Positions 9,000-16,584 of a stretch of 64,000 nucleotides of DNA are shown in pieces. The position numbers and the translations under genes were made by a program. The DNA is taken from positions 3,596,001 to 3,660,000 of the forward strand of contig NZ_CP088156.1 of the NCBI RefSeq assembly GCF_021088345.1, in the 5' to 3' direction. Under the pieces are notes generated by a model. That model was not told the DNA's origin and ran no database searches. It saw only the letters and a list, made by a program, of their open reading frames with translations. Position 1 is the stretch's first letter; every line of letters starts with the position of its first letter. Source of the stretch: Bradyrhizobium ontarionense (GTDB taxonomy: Bacteria; Pseudomonadota; Alphaproteobacteria; Rhizobiales; Xanthobacteraceae).

Positions 9000-10168
9000 G
9001 GCGAGGTCTCCTTCGATCCTGTCGTCATTGCTGCTTGAGATGCATCGCCCGGCTGCGATGCGGGTGGAAAACGGGTGATCGCGAATACGTCGATGGGGGT
9101 GGCCGTCCGGCCGTCGCGCACGAGCTCAGCCAGGACCTCGCCGACCCCCGGCGCGATCTGGAAGCCGGCGCCCGAGAAGCCGAAGGCGTGAATGAGACCC
9201 GGCGTCGTCGCGCTCGGTCCGATCACCGGATTGCGGTCTGGCATCGTGGCCTCGGTGCCGCTCCAGAACCGGATCGCCTGGGCGTGGCGGAGCGGGCCGA
9301 ACAATTCGCTGGCGCGCTGCATGATGGTGAGCACGCCGTCGCTGCGTGGACGCGAGTAATCGGGATCGTCGAGTGGCAAGGCACGCTCGCCACCGACGAC
9401 GACATTGCCGCGGGTGACCTGTCGCGCGTAAATGCCGCCGCCTTCGATGCCGATGTTGACGCCGAGAAACGGATCGAGCGGCTCGGTCACGACCATCGAC
9501 GGATAGGTGCGCTCCAGCGGCACCGGCTCGCCGAACGCGCGGGCGAAGCTGTCGGCCCAGGCGCCGGCGCTGTTGATGACGGTGCGCGCGGTGACACTCA
9601 CTCCCTCGGCCTCGAGCGCAAAGCCCGCGCCGTTTCTGGTGAGACCGATGACCTTCGTGTTCTCCAGCACCTCGGCGCCGGCGCGGCGCGCTGCCGCGGC
9701 AAAAGCGGTCGCGACCAGCCGCGGATTGGCGTGACCATCGCCGGGACAGAACGAGCCGCCAATGACCTCACCGGCGACGCCGAAGCGGTCGCGCAGCTGG
9801 TTGTGACCGACCAGCTCGAGAGCGAGCCCGAACGGCGCGACGTCGGCAGCATAGCTCTCGAGGCTCGCCATGTCGGCCGCGCTGCGCGCGAGCTTCAGAT
9901 GACCGGAGCGCAGGAATTCGCCGTCGATGCCGATCAATGCCTTCAGCCGCGGCCAGATCGCGTGCGCGCGCTGCGACAGCGGCAGCTGCTCGGGTGGACG
10001 GCCCTGCCGACGCACACCGCCGTAGTTGACCCCGCTCGCCTGCGCGCCACAAAAGCCCTTGTCCAGCAAGGTGACGGAGAAGCCCATGCCGCGCAGCGCC
10101 AGCGCCGCAGAACTGCCGACCAGGCCGCCGCCGATGATCGCGACATCGCAGTCAATGCGCCGGGTCAT
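8996..10168 (-). CDS. FAD-dependent amine/amino-acid oxidoreductase (DadA/HcnC-like)
   Basis: 390 residues. The N-terminus CDVAIIGGGLVGSSAALAL is a Rossmann FAD site, followed by a DAO-family fold; GFSGAGFQIAPGVGE near the end completes the FAD site. It matches the catalytic subunit of three-component dehydrogenases (HcnC of cyanide synthase, OoxB of octopine oxidase, D-hydroxyproline dehydrogenase). The BFD-type and 2Fe-2S partners are the two genes directly upstream. It probably oxidises a C-N bond and passes electrons through the partners. The start at 10168 (MTRRIDCDVAII) overlaps the previous gene by 17 bp; a longer frame to 10258 would add unconserved sequence. Confidence 0.85.
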   Translation of the reverse strand: MTRRIDCDVAIIGGGLVGSSAALALRGMGFSVTLLDKGFCGAQASGVNYGGVRRQGRPPEQLPLSQRAHAIWPRLKALIGIDGEFLRSGHLKLARSAADMASLESYAADVAPFGLALELVGHNQLRDRFGVAGEVIGGSFCPGDGHANPRLVATAFAAAARRAGAEVLENTKVIGLTRNGAGFALEAEGVSVTARTVINSAGAWADSFARAFGEPVPLERTYPSMVVTEPLDPFLGVNIGIEGGGIYARQVTRGNVVVGGERALPLDDPDYSRPRSDGVLTIMQRASELFGPLRHAQAIRFWSGTEATMPDRNPVIGPSATTPGLIHAFGFSGAGFQIAPGVGEVLAELVRDGRTATPIDVFAITRFPPASQPGDASQAAMTTGSKETSP

Positions 10169-11546
10169 GCTGCCTCTCGTGCACGGATAGGCCGGCAGCA
10201 AGGGGAATCGGCTTGATTGGTGCCTGCGCGCGCAACCGCCCGACGGCGCCGATGTCACGGCGGGTTTGCGCAGCCAGCAGCTCCGCGGCGGCAGCGCCGC
10301 ACATGCGGCCCTGGCAGCGGCCCATGCCGATGCGCGTCACTGCCTTGAGTCGATTGATCTCGGTGAGCGAAAAATCGCTGACCGCGCGCCGCGCTTCGCC
10401 GGCACTGATCTCCTCGCAACGACAGAGCAGCGTGTCGTCCGCGATGTCGCCACCCCAATGCGAGGGATAGGGGAACGCGGCTTCGAGCACGTCGCGCAGC
10501 CGGTCGATCCGCTGCAACTCGCGTTCGAGCACGGCGGCCCGGCTGCTGTCATGCGGCAGGCCGCGGTCTTCCAGCAGCGCCAACGCCGCGCGCTCGCCGG
10601 CACGCTCGGCCGCATCCGCGCCGGCAATGCGGGCGCCGTCGCCGGCGAGATAAACGCCTGCCGCGCTACTGCGGCCGCTGGCGTCGCGCACCGGCAGGTG
10701 CGCGCGGTCGCGCGGTTCGAAGTGAAAGGCGCAGCCGGCGAGATCGGCGGCCTGCGTCTCCGAGCGCAGGTTCAGCCCATAGCCAACGCCGTCGCAAGCG
10801 ATCGCGTGCGCGCGACCACCCGCCTGATAGACAATGCGCGCCACCCTGCCCTCGCCCTCGATGGCGAGGCGATCAGCACCGAATACGACGCGTGTGCCGC
10901 GCAGTTTCAACTCCGCCGCCATCCGCACGCCGCGCAGCACGATGCCGGGCGACAGCGGCAGCGCGCGCAGCAGATTGAATTTCGCCGACAGCGGCGCGGC
11001 ATCGAGCACGGCCGCGACCTCGACGCCGGCCCTCATGTATTGCCAGGCGACGAGATAGAGCAGCGGGCCGGAGCCGGCGAACACTACGCGCCGGCCGATC
11101 GCGCAGCCCTGCGCCTTCAGCGCGATCTGCGCGCCGCCGAGCGTGAACACGCCGGGCAGGGTCCAGCCGGGAATCGGCAACACGCGATCCGTGGCGCCGG
11201 TCGCAAGGATCAGCCCGTCATACCTGACGCGCTGGCTGCCTTCGTCGCGCAGAATATCGCCCGCGCCGTCGCGCAGATTCCACAACAACGAACGGGGCCG
11301 ATAGTCGATCAGCGTATCGAGGGCCGCGAAGTCGCGATGCAGCCGCAACGCTTTCGCGGCCTCCGAGCCGTAGCGCGCCTCGGCATCGCGTCCATCGGAG
11401 CTCAGCGGCTGGCGATAGATCTGACCGCCACAGGCGTGGCCCTCATCGACCACGATCGGCCGCAGGCCGGCGGCCACCAGAGTCATCGCGGCACGAATGC
11501 CAGCCGGGCCAGCGCCGACGATCAGCGGTGGTGCGCGCTCAGCCAT
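10152..11546 (-). CDS. FAD/NAD(P)-binding oxidoreductase with C-terminal BFD-like [2Fe-2S] domain (HcnB/OoxA-like)
   Basis: 464 residues. An FAD Rossmann motif is at residues 9-16 (IVGAGPAG) and a second dinucleotide site follows in RRVVFAGSGPLLY. The C-terminal part has CRCEE and, about 35 residues later, GRCQGRMCG: four cysteines in the spacing of a BFD-like cluster domain. This architecture is that of HcnB, OoxA and the D-hydroxyproline dehydrogenase subunit. Within the complex it would carry electrons between the catalytic flavoprotein and an acceptor. It overlaps the 2Fe-2S gene upstream by 8 bp and the catalytic subunit gene downstream by 17 bp, so translation is probably coupled. Confidence 0.87.
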   Translation of the reverse strand: MAERAPPLIVGAGPAGIRAAMTLVAAGLRPIVVDEGHACGGQIYRQPLSSDGRDAEARYGSEAAKALRLHRDFAALDTLIDYRPRSLLWNLRDGAGDILRDEGSQRVRYDGLILATGATDRVLPIPGWTLPGVFTLGGAQIALKAQGCAIGRRVVFAGSGPLLYLVAWQYMRAGVEVAAVLDAAPLSAKFNLLRALPLSPGIVLRGVRMAAELKLRGTRVVFGADRLAIEGEGRVARIVYQAGGRAHAIACDGVGYGLNLRSETQAADLAGCAFHFEPRDRAHLPVRDASGRSSAAGVYLAGDGARIAGADAAERAGERAALALLEDRGLPHDSSRAAVLERELQRIDRLRDVLEAAFPYPSHWGGDIADDTLLCRCEEISAGEARRAVSDFSLTEINRLKAVTRIGMGRCQGRMCGAAAAELLAAQTRRDIGAVGRLRAQAPIKPIPLAAGLSVHERQHDPAH

Positions 11547-11835
11547 GGCTGCGCCCTCGGGTGGTGATGATCTGCATGCCCGCGGCGAGCGGCGTGGTGC
11601 AGGCGCGCAGCCGCTCGCCGCCGGCGAGTTGCACCCAGCAATCCTGGCACGCGCCCATTTGGCAGAAGCCGGCGCGCGGCGCGCCGGAAAACTCGCTGTC
11701 GCGCAGCCGTTCGGAATGACAGAGCACCGCCGTCAGCACGGTGTCGCCGGCGCGGCCCTCGCAGGGTTCGCCGTCGATCAGGAACGAGATCGCGGGGCTG
11801 TCGTTGCGGACGAGGCGATGAAGCAGCGGCATCAC
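11539..11835 (-). CDS. Small (2Fe-2S) ferredoxin-like subunit (HcnA/SoxA-like)
   Basis: 98 residues. A ferredoxin-type fold with cysteines in TAVLCHSER, GFCQMGACQDCWV and RACTTPL, which provide the 2Fe-2S ligands. Proteins of this size and pattern are the small subunit of HcnABC-type and opine oxidase-type complexes. It starts 9 bp after the permease gene ends and overlaps the next subunit by 8 bp. An ATG one codon later (11832) is an equally good start. Confidence 0.88.
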   Translation of the reverse strand: MMPLLHRLVRNDSPAISFLIDGEPCEGRAGDTVLTAVLCHSERLRDSEFSGAPRAGFCQMGACQDCWVQLAGGERLRACTTPLAAGMQIITTRGRSHG

Positions 11836-11844
11836 GGTTGTCCT

Positions 11845-12648
11845 TCAGCCCTGCCCGACCAGGATCTTGTCGAGGCCGAAGATGCGGTCGAGCAGCAGCA
11901 TCGCCGCCGCCGTCACCGCGATCATCAACGCCGACACCGCGGCCATCATCGGATCGATCGACTCGGTCGCATACATGTACATGCGCACCGGCAAGGTGAT
12001 GGTCGCAGGTGAGGTGATGAAGATCGACATCGTCAGCTCGTCGAAGGAATTGATGAAGGCGAGCAGCCAGCCGCCGGTGATGCCGGGCAGGATCATCGGC
12101 ACGGTGATGCGGCGGAACACGATCCAGCTGGAGGCGCCGAGCGTCACCGCCGCCTGCTCGGCGCTGCGATCGAGACCGGACAGCGCCGCGAGCACGAGCC
12201 TGAGCACATAGGGCGTGACCACGACGATGTGCCCCGCCGTCAGCCACAGAAAGCTGCCGGTGGCCCCGACCAGCGCGAACAGCCGCAGCAGCGCGACGCC
12301 GAGCACGAGATGTGGGATCATCAGCGGCGACAGGAACAGTGCGTTCAAAGCCGCGCGGCCGCGGAAATCGTAGCGAGCGAGCGCAAGGCCGGCGGCGACT
12401 GCGAGCACGACCGCGATCGTTGCGGCGATGGCCGCCACCCACAGGCTGTTGAGGAAGGAGGCGACGAAATCCGGATGCGCGAACACGGCCGTGAACCAGC
12501 GCAGCGAGACCTGTGTGGTCGGCAGGGTCAATGTGTTGGCCGGCGTGAACGCGACCAGGCAGATCACGGCCAGCGGCGCCAGCACGAAGCCGACCACCAG
12601 GGTATGGAAGAGCAGCGCGATCGGACCATTGTGGCGCATGCCGCTCAC
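11845..12648 (-). CDS. ABC transporter permease (PotC-like)
   Basis: 267 residues with about six hydrophobic helices; the first is in LLFHTLVVGFVLAPLAVICLV. The cytoplasmic EAA loop is visible as EQAAVTLGASSWIVFRRITVPMILPG, where the ATPase docks. This is the second membrane subunit of a polyamine/opine-type importer. The start overlaps the stop of the first permease gene by 4 bp (ATGA). Confidence 0.9.
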   Translation of the reverse strand: MSGMRHNGPIALLFHTLVVGFVLAPLAVICLVAFTPANTLTLPTTQVSLRWFTAVFAHPDFVASFLNSLWVAAIAATIAVVLAVAAGLALARYDFRGRAALNALFLSPLMIPHLVLGVALLRLFALVGATGSFLWLTAGHIVVVTPYVLRLVLAALSGLDRSAEQAAVTLGASSWIVFRRITVPMILPGITGGWLLAFINSFDELTMSIFITSPATITLPVRMYMYATESIDPMMAAVSALMIAVTAAAMLLLDRIFGLDKILVGQG

Positions 12649-13502
12649 CCCAATGTCCGCTTGGCGCGCGCCTCGACCACGCGCTGATACGCCAGCATGA
12701 TCACGAGGTTGATGGTCAGCACCAGGATCGCGATGGCCGCCCCTAGCGGCCAGTTCAGCTCGTGCATGTATTCGTCATAGACCAGCGTCGCCGCCATCTT
12801 CAGCCGGCGGCCGCCGAGCAGCGCAGGGATCGCGAAGGCGGACGCGGACAGGCCGAACACGACGAGGCTGCCCGACAGCAGGCCCATCGTCACCTGCGGC
12901 ATGACTACGCGACGCAGCGCCGTAAAGCGCGAGGCGCCGAGCGTCCATGCCGCCGCCTCCACCATCGGATCGAGCTTCTGCAGCGAGGTCCAGACGGGGA
13001 TCACCATGAACGGCAGCATCACATGGACCAGCGCAATCACGATCGCCGTCTCGGTGTAGAGGATCTTGACGGTGCCGAGGCCGAGCGCGCGGAATGCCTC
13101 GTTCACGAGGCCCGAGGGACCGAGCAGCATGCTCCAGCCAAAGGTGCGCACGACCACCGACACCAGCAGTGGGCCGATGATCGCGAGCAGGAACACCGAG
13201 CGCCAGGGCTCGCGCATGCGCGCCAGGATGTAGGCCTCGGGCGCGCCGATTATAGCGCAGATCAGGGTGGTCAACGCGGCGAGCCGCAGGGTGCGCCAGA
13301 AGATGTTGAGGAAGTAGCTGTCGGAGAGGATCGCTGTATAGTGCGCCAGCGTGGTCTGGTCCTTGACGCCGCTGGCGGCATCATAGACGTGAAACGACAG
13401 GATCAGGGTGAGCGTGAGCGGCACGACGACGAGCGCGGCGAACAGCAGCGCGCCTGGCGCCGCCAATAGCCATGGTGCCGTGCCGGCGCGCGTACCGCTC
13501 AT
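12645..13502 (-). CDS. ABC transporter permease (PotB-like)
   Basis: 285 residues, multi-span membrane protein, with a first helix LLFAALVVVPLTLTLILSF and the EAA-loop segment VEAAAWTLGASRFTALRRVVMPQV. It pairs with the PotC-like permease encoded next. It overlaps the ATPase gene upstream by 4 bp and the next permease gene by 4 bp, so the three are probably translationally coupled. Confidence 0.9.
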   Translation of the reverse strand: MSGTRAGTAPWLLAAPGALLFAALVVVPLTLTLILSFHVYDAASGVKDQTTLAHYTAILSDSYFLNIFWRTLRLAALTTLICAIIGAPEAYILARMREPWRSVFLLAIIGPLLVSVVVRTFGWSMLLGPSGLVNEAFRALGLGTVKILYTETAIVIALVHVMLPFMVIPVWTSLQKLDPMVEAAAWTLGASRFTALRRVVMPQVTMGLLSGSLVVFGLSASAFAIPALLGGRRLKMAATLVYDEYMHELNWPLGAAIAILVLTINLVIMLAYQRVVEARAKRTLG

Positions 13503-14587
13503 GCCGGCTGCGCTCCATCCGGCTTCGCGGCTTTGGCGCCGCCCCCCGTCCAGTCGAGCCCGACCCGATCGCCCTCGCGCGCGGGCTCCCCGCCAAGATT
13601 CGGCAGCGACACGCCGATCGAGCCGGCCGGCGTCTCTACGGTAAAGAACCAGGCGCTGCCGAGAAAGAAGCGGCCTTTGACTCGGCCGTCAAGGACTCCA
13701 GCGCCATGTGCCTTCAGACTGATCTTCTCTGGCCTGATCGTCAGCACGGCGGCATCGCCATCTGTGAGACCAGCGCTCTCGCAAGGCAGCACGCGTCCGC
13801 CAATCTCGACGCCGCCATGGCGCCACACGCCAGGCAGCCGGTTCATCTTGCCGACGAAGGAGGAGATGAAGGGCGTCGCCGGGCTTTCATACAGCCGATA
13901 GGGCGCATCGACCTGCATGATGCGCCCCTGCTCCATCACCACGACGCGGTCGCTCATCGACAGCGCCTCGCTCTGGTCATGCGTCACCATGATCGTGGTG
14001 GTGCCGACGCGCTGCTGGATGCCGCGCAGCTCGAACTGCATCTCCTCGCGCAGCTTGGCGTCGAGGTTGGACAAGGGCTCGTCGAGCAGCAGCACCGGCG
14101 GATCGATGACGAGCGCGCGCGCCACCGCCACGCGTTGGCGCTGGCCGCCGGAGAGCTGGCGCGGATAGCGGTCGGCGAGCGCTGCGAGCTGCACCAGCGC
14201 CAGCGCCTGGCTGACGCGCGCCTCGCGTTCGGCCCGTGCGACCTTGCGCATCTCGAGCCCGAAGGACACGTTCTGCGCCACCGTCATGTGCGGAAACAGC
14301 GCGTAGCTCTGGAACACGATGCCGAGGCCGCGGCGGTCCGGCTTCTCATGGGTGATGTCGCGGCCATCCAGCGTGATCCGGCCCGACGTCGGCTCGACGA
14401 GGCCGGCGATCATCTGCAAGGTCGTGGTCTTGCCGCAGCCGGAGGGGCCGAGCAGCGAGATGAACTCGCCCTTGGCGACGCTGAGATTGACGTCGCTGAC
14501 CGCAGCGACATCCCCATAGAGCCTGGTCAGACCATCCAGCGTCAGGAAACCCATGCGTCCTCGCGCGGGAGAGGATCCCTGCGCCAT
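13499..14587 (-). CDS. ABC transporter ATP-binding protein (PotA-like)
   Basis: 362 residues. Walker A is GPSGCGKTT, the signature is LSGGQRQRVAVARAL, Walker B is VLLLDEPLSNLD, and the switch His is in VTHDQSEAL. A C-terminal TOBE-like domain (about 280-350) is typical of the PotA/UgpC group. It energises uptake by the two permeases. It is the first gene of the seven-gene operon. The start could be 14587 or 14554 (MGFLTLDGLTRLYG); the latter has gagga 5 bp upstream and agrees better with family N-termini. Confidence 0.9.
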   Translation of the reverse strand: MAQGSSPARGRMGFLTLDGLTRLYGDVAAVSDVNLSVAKGEFISLLGPSGCGKTTTLQMIAGLVEPTSGRITLDGRDITHEKPDRRGLGIVFQSYALFPHMTVAQNVSFGLEMRKVARAEREARVSQALALVQLAALADRYPRQLSGGQRQRVAVARALVIDPPVLLLDEPLSNLDAKLREEMQFELRGIQQRVGTTTIMVTHDQSEALSMSDRVVVMEQGRIMQVDAPYRLYESPATPFISSFVGKMNRLPGVWRHGGVEIGGRVLPCESAGLTDGDAAVLTIRPEKISLKAHGAGVLDGRVKGRFFLGSAWFFTVETPAGSIGVSLPNLGGEPAREGDRVGLDWTGGGAKAAKPDGAQPA

Positions 14588-14647
14588 CAGCAGGATTGCC
14601 TCCCTGGGACCTTTTCATGCGGGGTCGCGATGTGACAGGTCAACGAC

Positions 14648-14700
14648 GAATTCAACTATTCTGAATTTATCTTGCTAGAATTCAGCTATATAGAATTTAA
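14648..14700. promoter_or_regulatory. Candidate IclR operator pair in the AT-rich divergent region
   Basis: Two similar 23-bp units, gaattca.ctat...gaattta, start at 14648 and 14678, exactly 30 bp apart. The first holds a perfect inverted repeat aattca (14649-14654) and tgaatt (14662-14667) with a 7-bp spacer; the second has a weaker one, aattc (14679-14683) and gaatt (14693-14697). The sequence is strikingly AT-rich for this genome and lies between the IclR gene and the transporter/oxidase operon. Binding by the IclR protein is inferred. Confidence 0.55.
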
Positions 14701-14733
14701 GATGGCTAATGATTTCCATCATTCAGAAAAACG

Positions 14734-15555
14734 ATGAGCTTGCCTGAACAGGACTCAGCCTCAAGCCTCCGCCGTGCCCTCAGGCTGCTGCGCATCCTGG
14801 CCGAGGGCGACCCGGCCGGACTCCGGCTGAAGGACATCGCCGAGGCGGCCGGATGCAGCCAGCCGACCGCGCATCGCATGCTGCAGGATCTCGCTGCCGA
14901 AGGCTTTGCCGAGCAGGTCGCCGGCAAGCGTTATCGCCTCGCGCTCGATTTCTACGTGCTCGCTGCACGCGCCGGCCAGGCCAGCGGCCTGCGCGATGCG
15001 GCGCGTCCCGCGCTGCTGCGCCTGTCGGCGACCCTGAGCGACACGATCTTCCTGCTGGTGCGCAACGGCTTCGACGCCGTCTGCCTCGATCGTGTCGAGG
15101 GCCCGTTTCCGATCCGCTCCTTCACCGGCGACATCGGCGGCAAAGTGCCGCTTGGGCTGGGCCAAGGCAGTCTCGCGATCCTCGCCAACCTGCCCGCGGA
15201 CGAGCAGGAAGCGGTGATCCGCTTCAACATCCCGCGCCTGCTCGATCGCGGCTTTCTCGACGAGGCTTCGTTGCGCAGCGCGCTGGCGCAGGCGCGCGCG
15301 CAGGGCTGGGTCAACACCAGCACCGGGCTCATTCCCGGCATGGCCGGTCTCGGCGTGCCCGTGCTCGACGCGCAGGGGCGCGCTGTTGCGGCGCTGAGCG
15401 TCGGCACACTCGCGGAGCGGCTGAATGCCGACCGCCTGCCACACGTGGTCAAGATCCTGCAGAGCGAGGCGCGGGCGCTGGCGGGCAAGCTCAACCCGTT
15501 CGACGTCGCCCTGCGCTATCCCTCGCGCAGCCTGAGCACGATCGGGACGAGCTGA
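14734..15555 (+). CDS. IclR-family transcriptional regulator
   Basis: 273 residues. Residues 8-70 form the winged helix (LRRALRLLRILAEGDPAGLRLKDIAEAAGCSQPTAHRM is the region). From about 90 on there is the IclR effector domain, with segments such as SDTIFLLVRNGFDAVCLDR and GKVPLGLGQGSLAILA. These regulators bind a small carboxylate or aromatic ligand. It is divergent from the seven-gene ABC/oxidase operon, which it most likely controls through the paired sites at 14648-14700. It ends 15 bp before the convergent GTPase gene. Confidence 0.9.
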   Translation: MSLPEQDSASSLRRALRLLRILAEGDPAGLRLKDIAEAAGCSQPTAHRMLQDLAAEGFAEQVAGKRYRLALDFYVLAARAGQASGLRDAARPALLRLSATLSDTIFLLVRNGFDAVCLDRVEGPFPIRSFTGDIGGKVPLGLGQGSLAILANLPADEQEAVIRFNIPRLLDRGFLDEASLRSALAQARAQGWVNTSTGLIPGMAGLGVPVLDAQGRAVAALSVGTLAERLNADRLPHVVKILQSEARALAGKLNPFDVALRYPSRSLSTIGTS

Positions 15556-15570
15556 TCAGCGCCTTGCGGC

Positions 15571-16584
15571 CTAAGTCACCCATTCGGCGCGGATGCCGCG
15601 CGGCTGTGCTGCGCCGCTGTCTGGATCGCGCCAGGAGAAGGCGAAGAGATCCGAAGGCGGGACCTGCTCCAGCTCGGCGCGGACGATGTCGCGCGCGATC
15701 ACGACGATGAACGGCGCTGGTGGATTGGCGGCGGAAAGCTGCCGCGGCGGCGAGAACATGGTGCCGACGCTTTCCACCAGTAGCGGACCCGGCGCCTCAT
15801 GAACCTTCACGAGGCCCTTGATCCGCAGCAGCCGCTCGCCGAGCGCGCCCGCCACATTGTCGAGCCAGCTGGCGAGATCGGCATAAGCGATCTCAGCCGG
15901 CGGGCGGACGAGACAGAGCGCGAGCCGCGGATGCGCGGCGGCCAGATCAGGCGCGACGTCGCGGAGTGGCAGTGATGCCGCCAGTGGTGCGAAGGCAGCC
16001 GACGCGAGGGCGGCGCGATCAGCGTTGACGATGCCCTCGGCGACGGGATTGAGCTGCGCGATCGCAACCGGCGCTTCGGTCAGCGCCTGCGGCGCGAGAT
16101 CGGCCTTGGTGGCGACGATGCGATGCGCGGCGGCCCATTGCGCTACGGCTTCCTCGAACGTCGCGACGGCGAGCCCGCGCGTGAGGTCATAGGTCGCGAT
16201 CACGGCCACGCGCAGATGGTGCTCGGCCAATGTCGCGAGCTGGCGCAGCACCGGGCCCGGCATCGACAGACCGGATGTCTCCAGGATGATCCGCCGCAAC
16301 GGCGGCAGACCATCGGGGCGCGGCGCCATGATCAGACGGTCGATGGTGAAGGCGAGATCGCTGCCGGCCTGGCAGCAGACGCAGCCGTTCGACAGCATCG
16401 CCAGCGGCACGTCGTCGCCGCTCTCGCGCAGCAGCACGCCGTCGAGCCCGACCTCGCCGGCTTCGTTGACGATCACAGCGGTGTCGGATGCAGTGTCCGC
16501 GCTCAATACATCGCGCAGCAACGACGTCTTGCCGGAGCCGAGAAAGCCGGTGAGGACGAAGAAGTCCAGCCCGCCGGCGCTCAT
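15571..16584 (-). CDS. COG0523 (CobW/CobP47K-family) GTPase, probable metallochaperone
   Basis: 337 residues. The P-loop is GFLGSGKTS (13-21), followed by the Walker B/switch region and the family's metal-binding motif C68-V-C70-C71 in SNGCVCCQ. A VATKADL segment gives the guanine specificity (NKXD-like). The C-terminal CobW domain covers about residues 230-330. Proteins of this family use GTP hydrolysis to deliver a metal (Zn, Co, Fe) to a client enzyme. Its start overlaps the stop of a metal-dependent amidohydrolase gene by 4 bp (ATGA), which makes that enzyme the obvious client candidate. The length and motif order are normal for the family. The metal is unknown. Confidence 0.87.
   Translation of the reverse strand: MSAGGLDFFVLTGFLGSGKTSLLRDVLSADTASDTAVIVNEAGEVGLDGVLLRESGDDVPLAMLSNGCVCCQAGSDLAFTIDRLIMAPRPDGLPPLRRIILETSGLSMPGPVLRQLATLAEHHLRVAVIATYDLTRGLAVATFEEAVAQWAAAHRIVATKADLAPQALTEAPVAIAQLNPVAEGIVNADRAALASAAFAPLAASLPLRDVAPDLAAAHPRLALCLVRPPAEIAYADLASWLDNVAGALGERLLRIKGLVKVHEAPGPLLVESVGTMFSPPRQLSAANPPAPFIVVIARDIVRAELEQVPPSDLFAFSWRDPDSGAAQPRGIRAEWVT

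Noticed and set aside
8873..11567. Plus-strand open frames opposite the oxidase genes
   Set aside because: Shadows of the three overlapping flavoenzyme genes; no domain.
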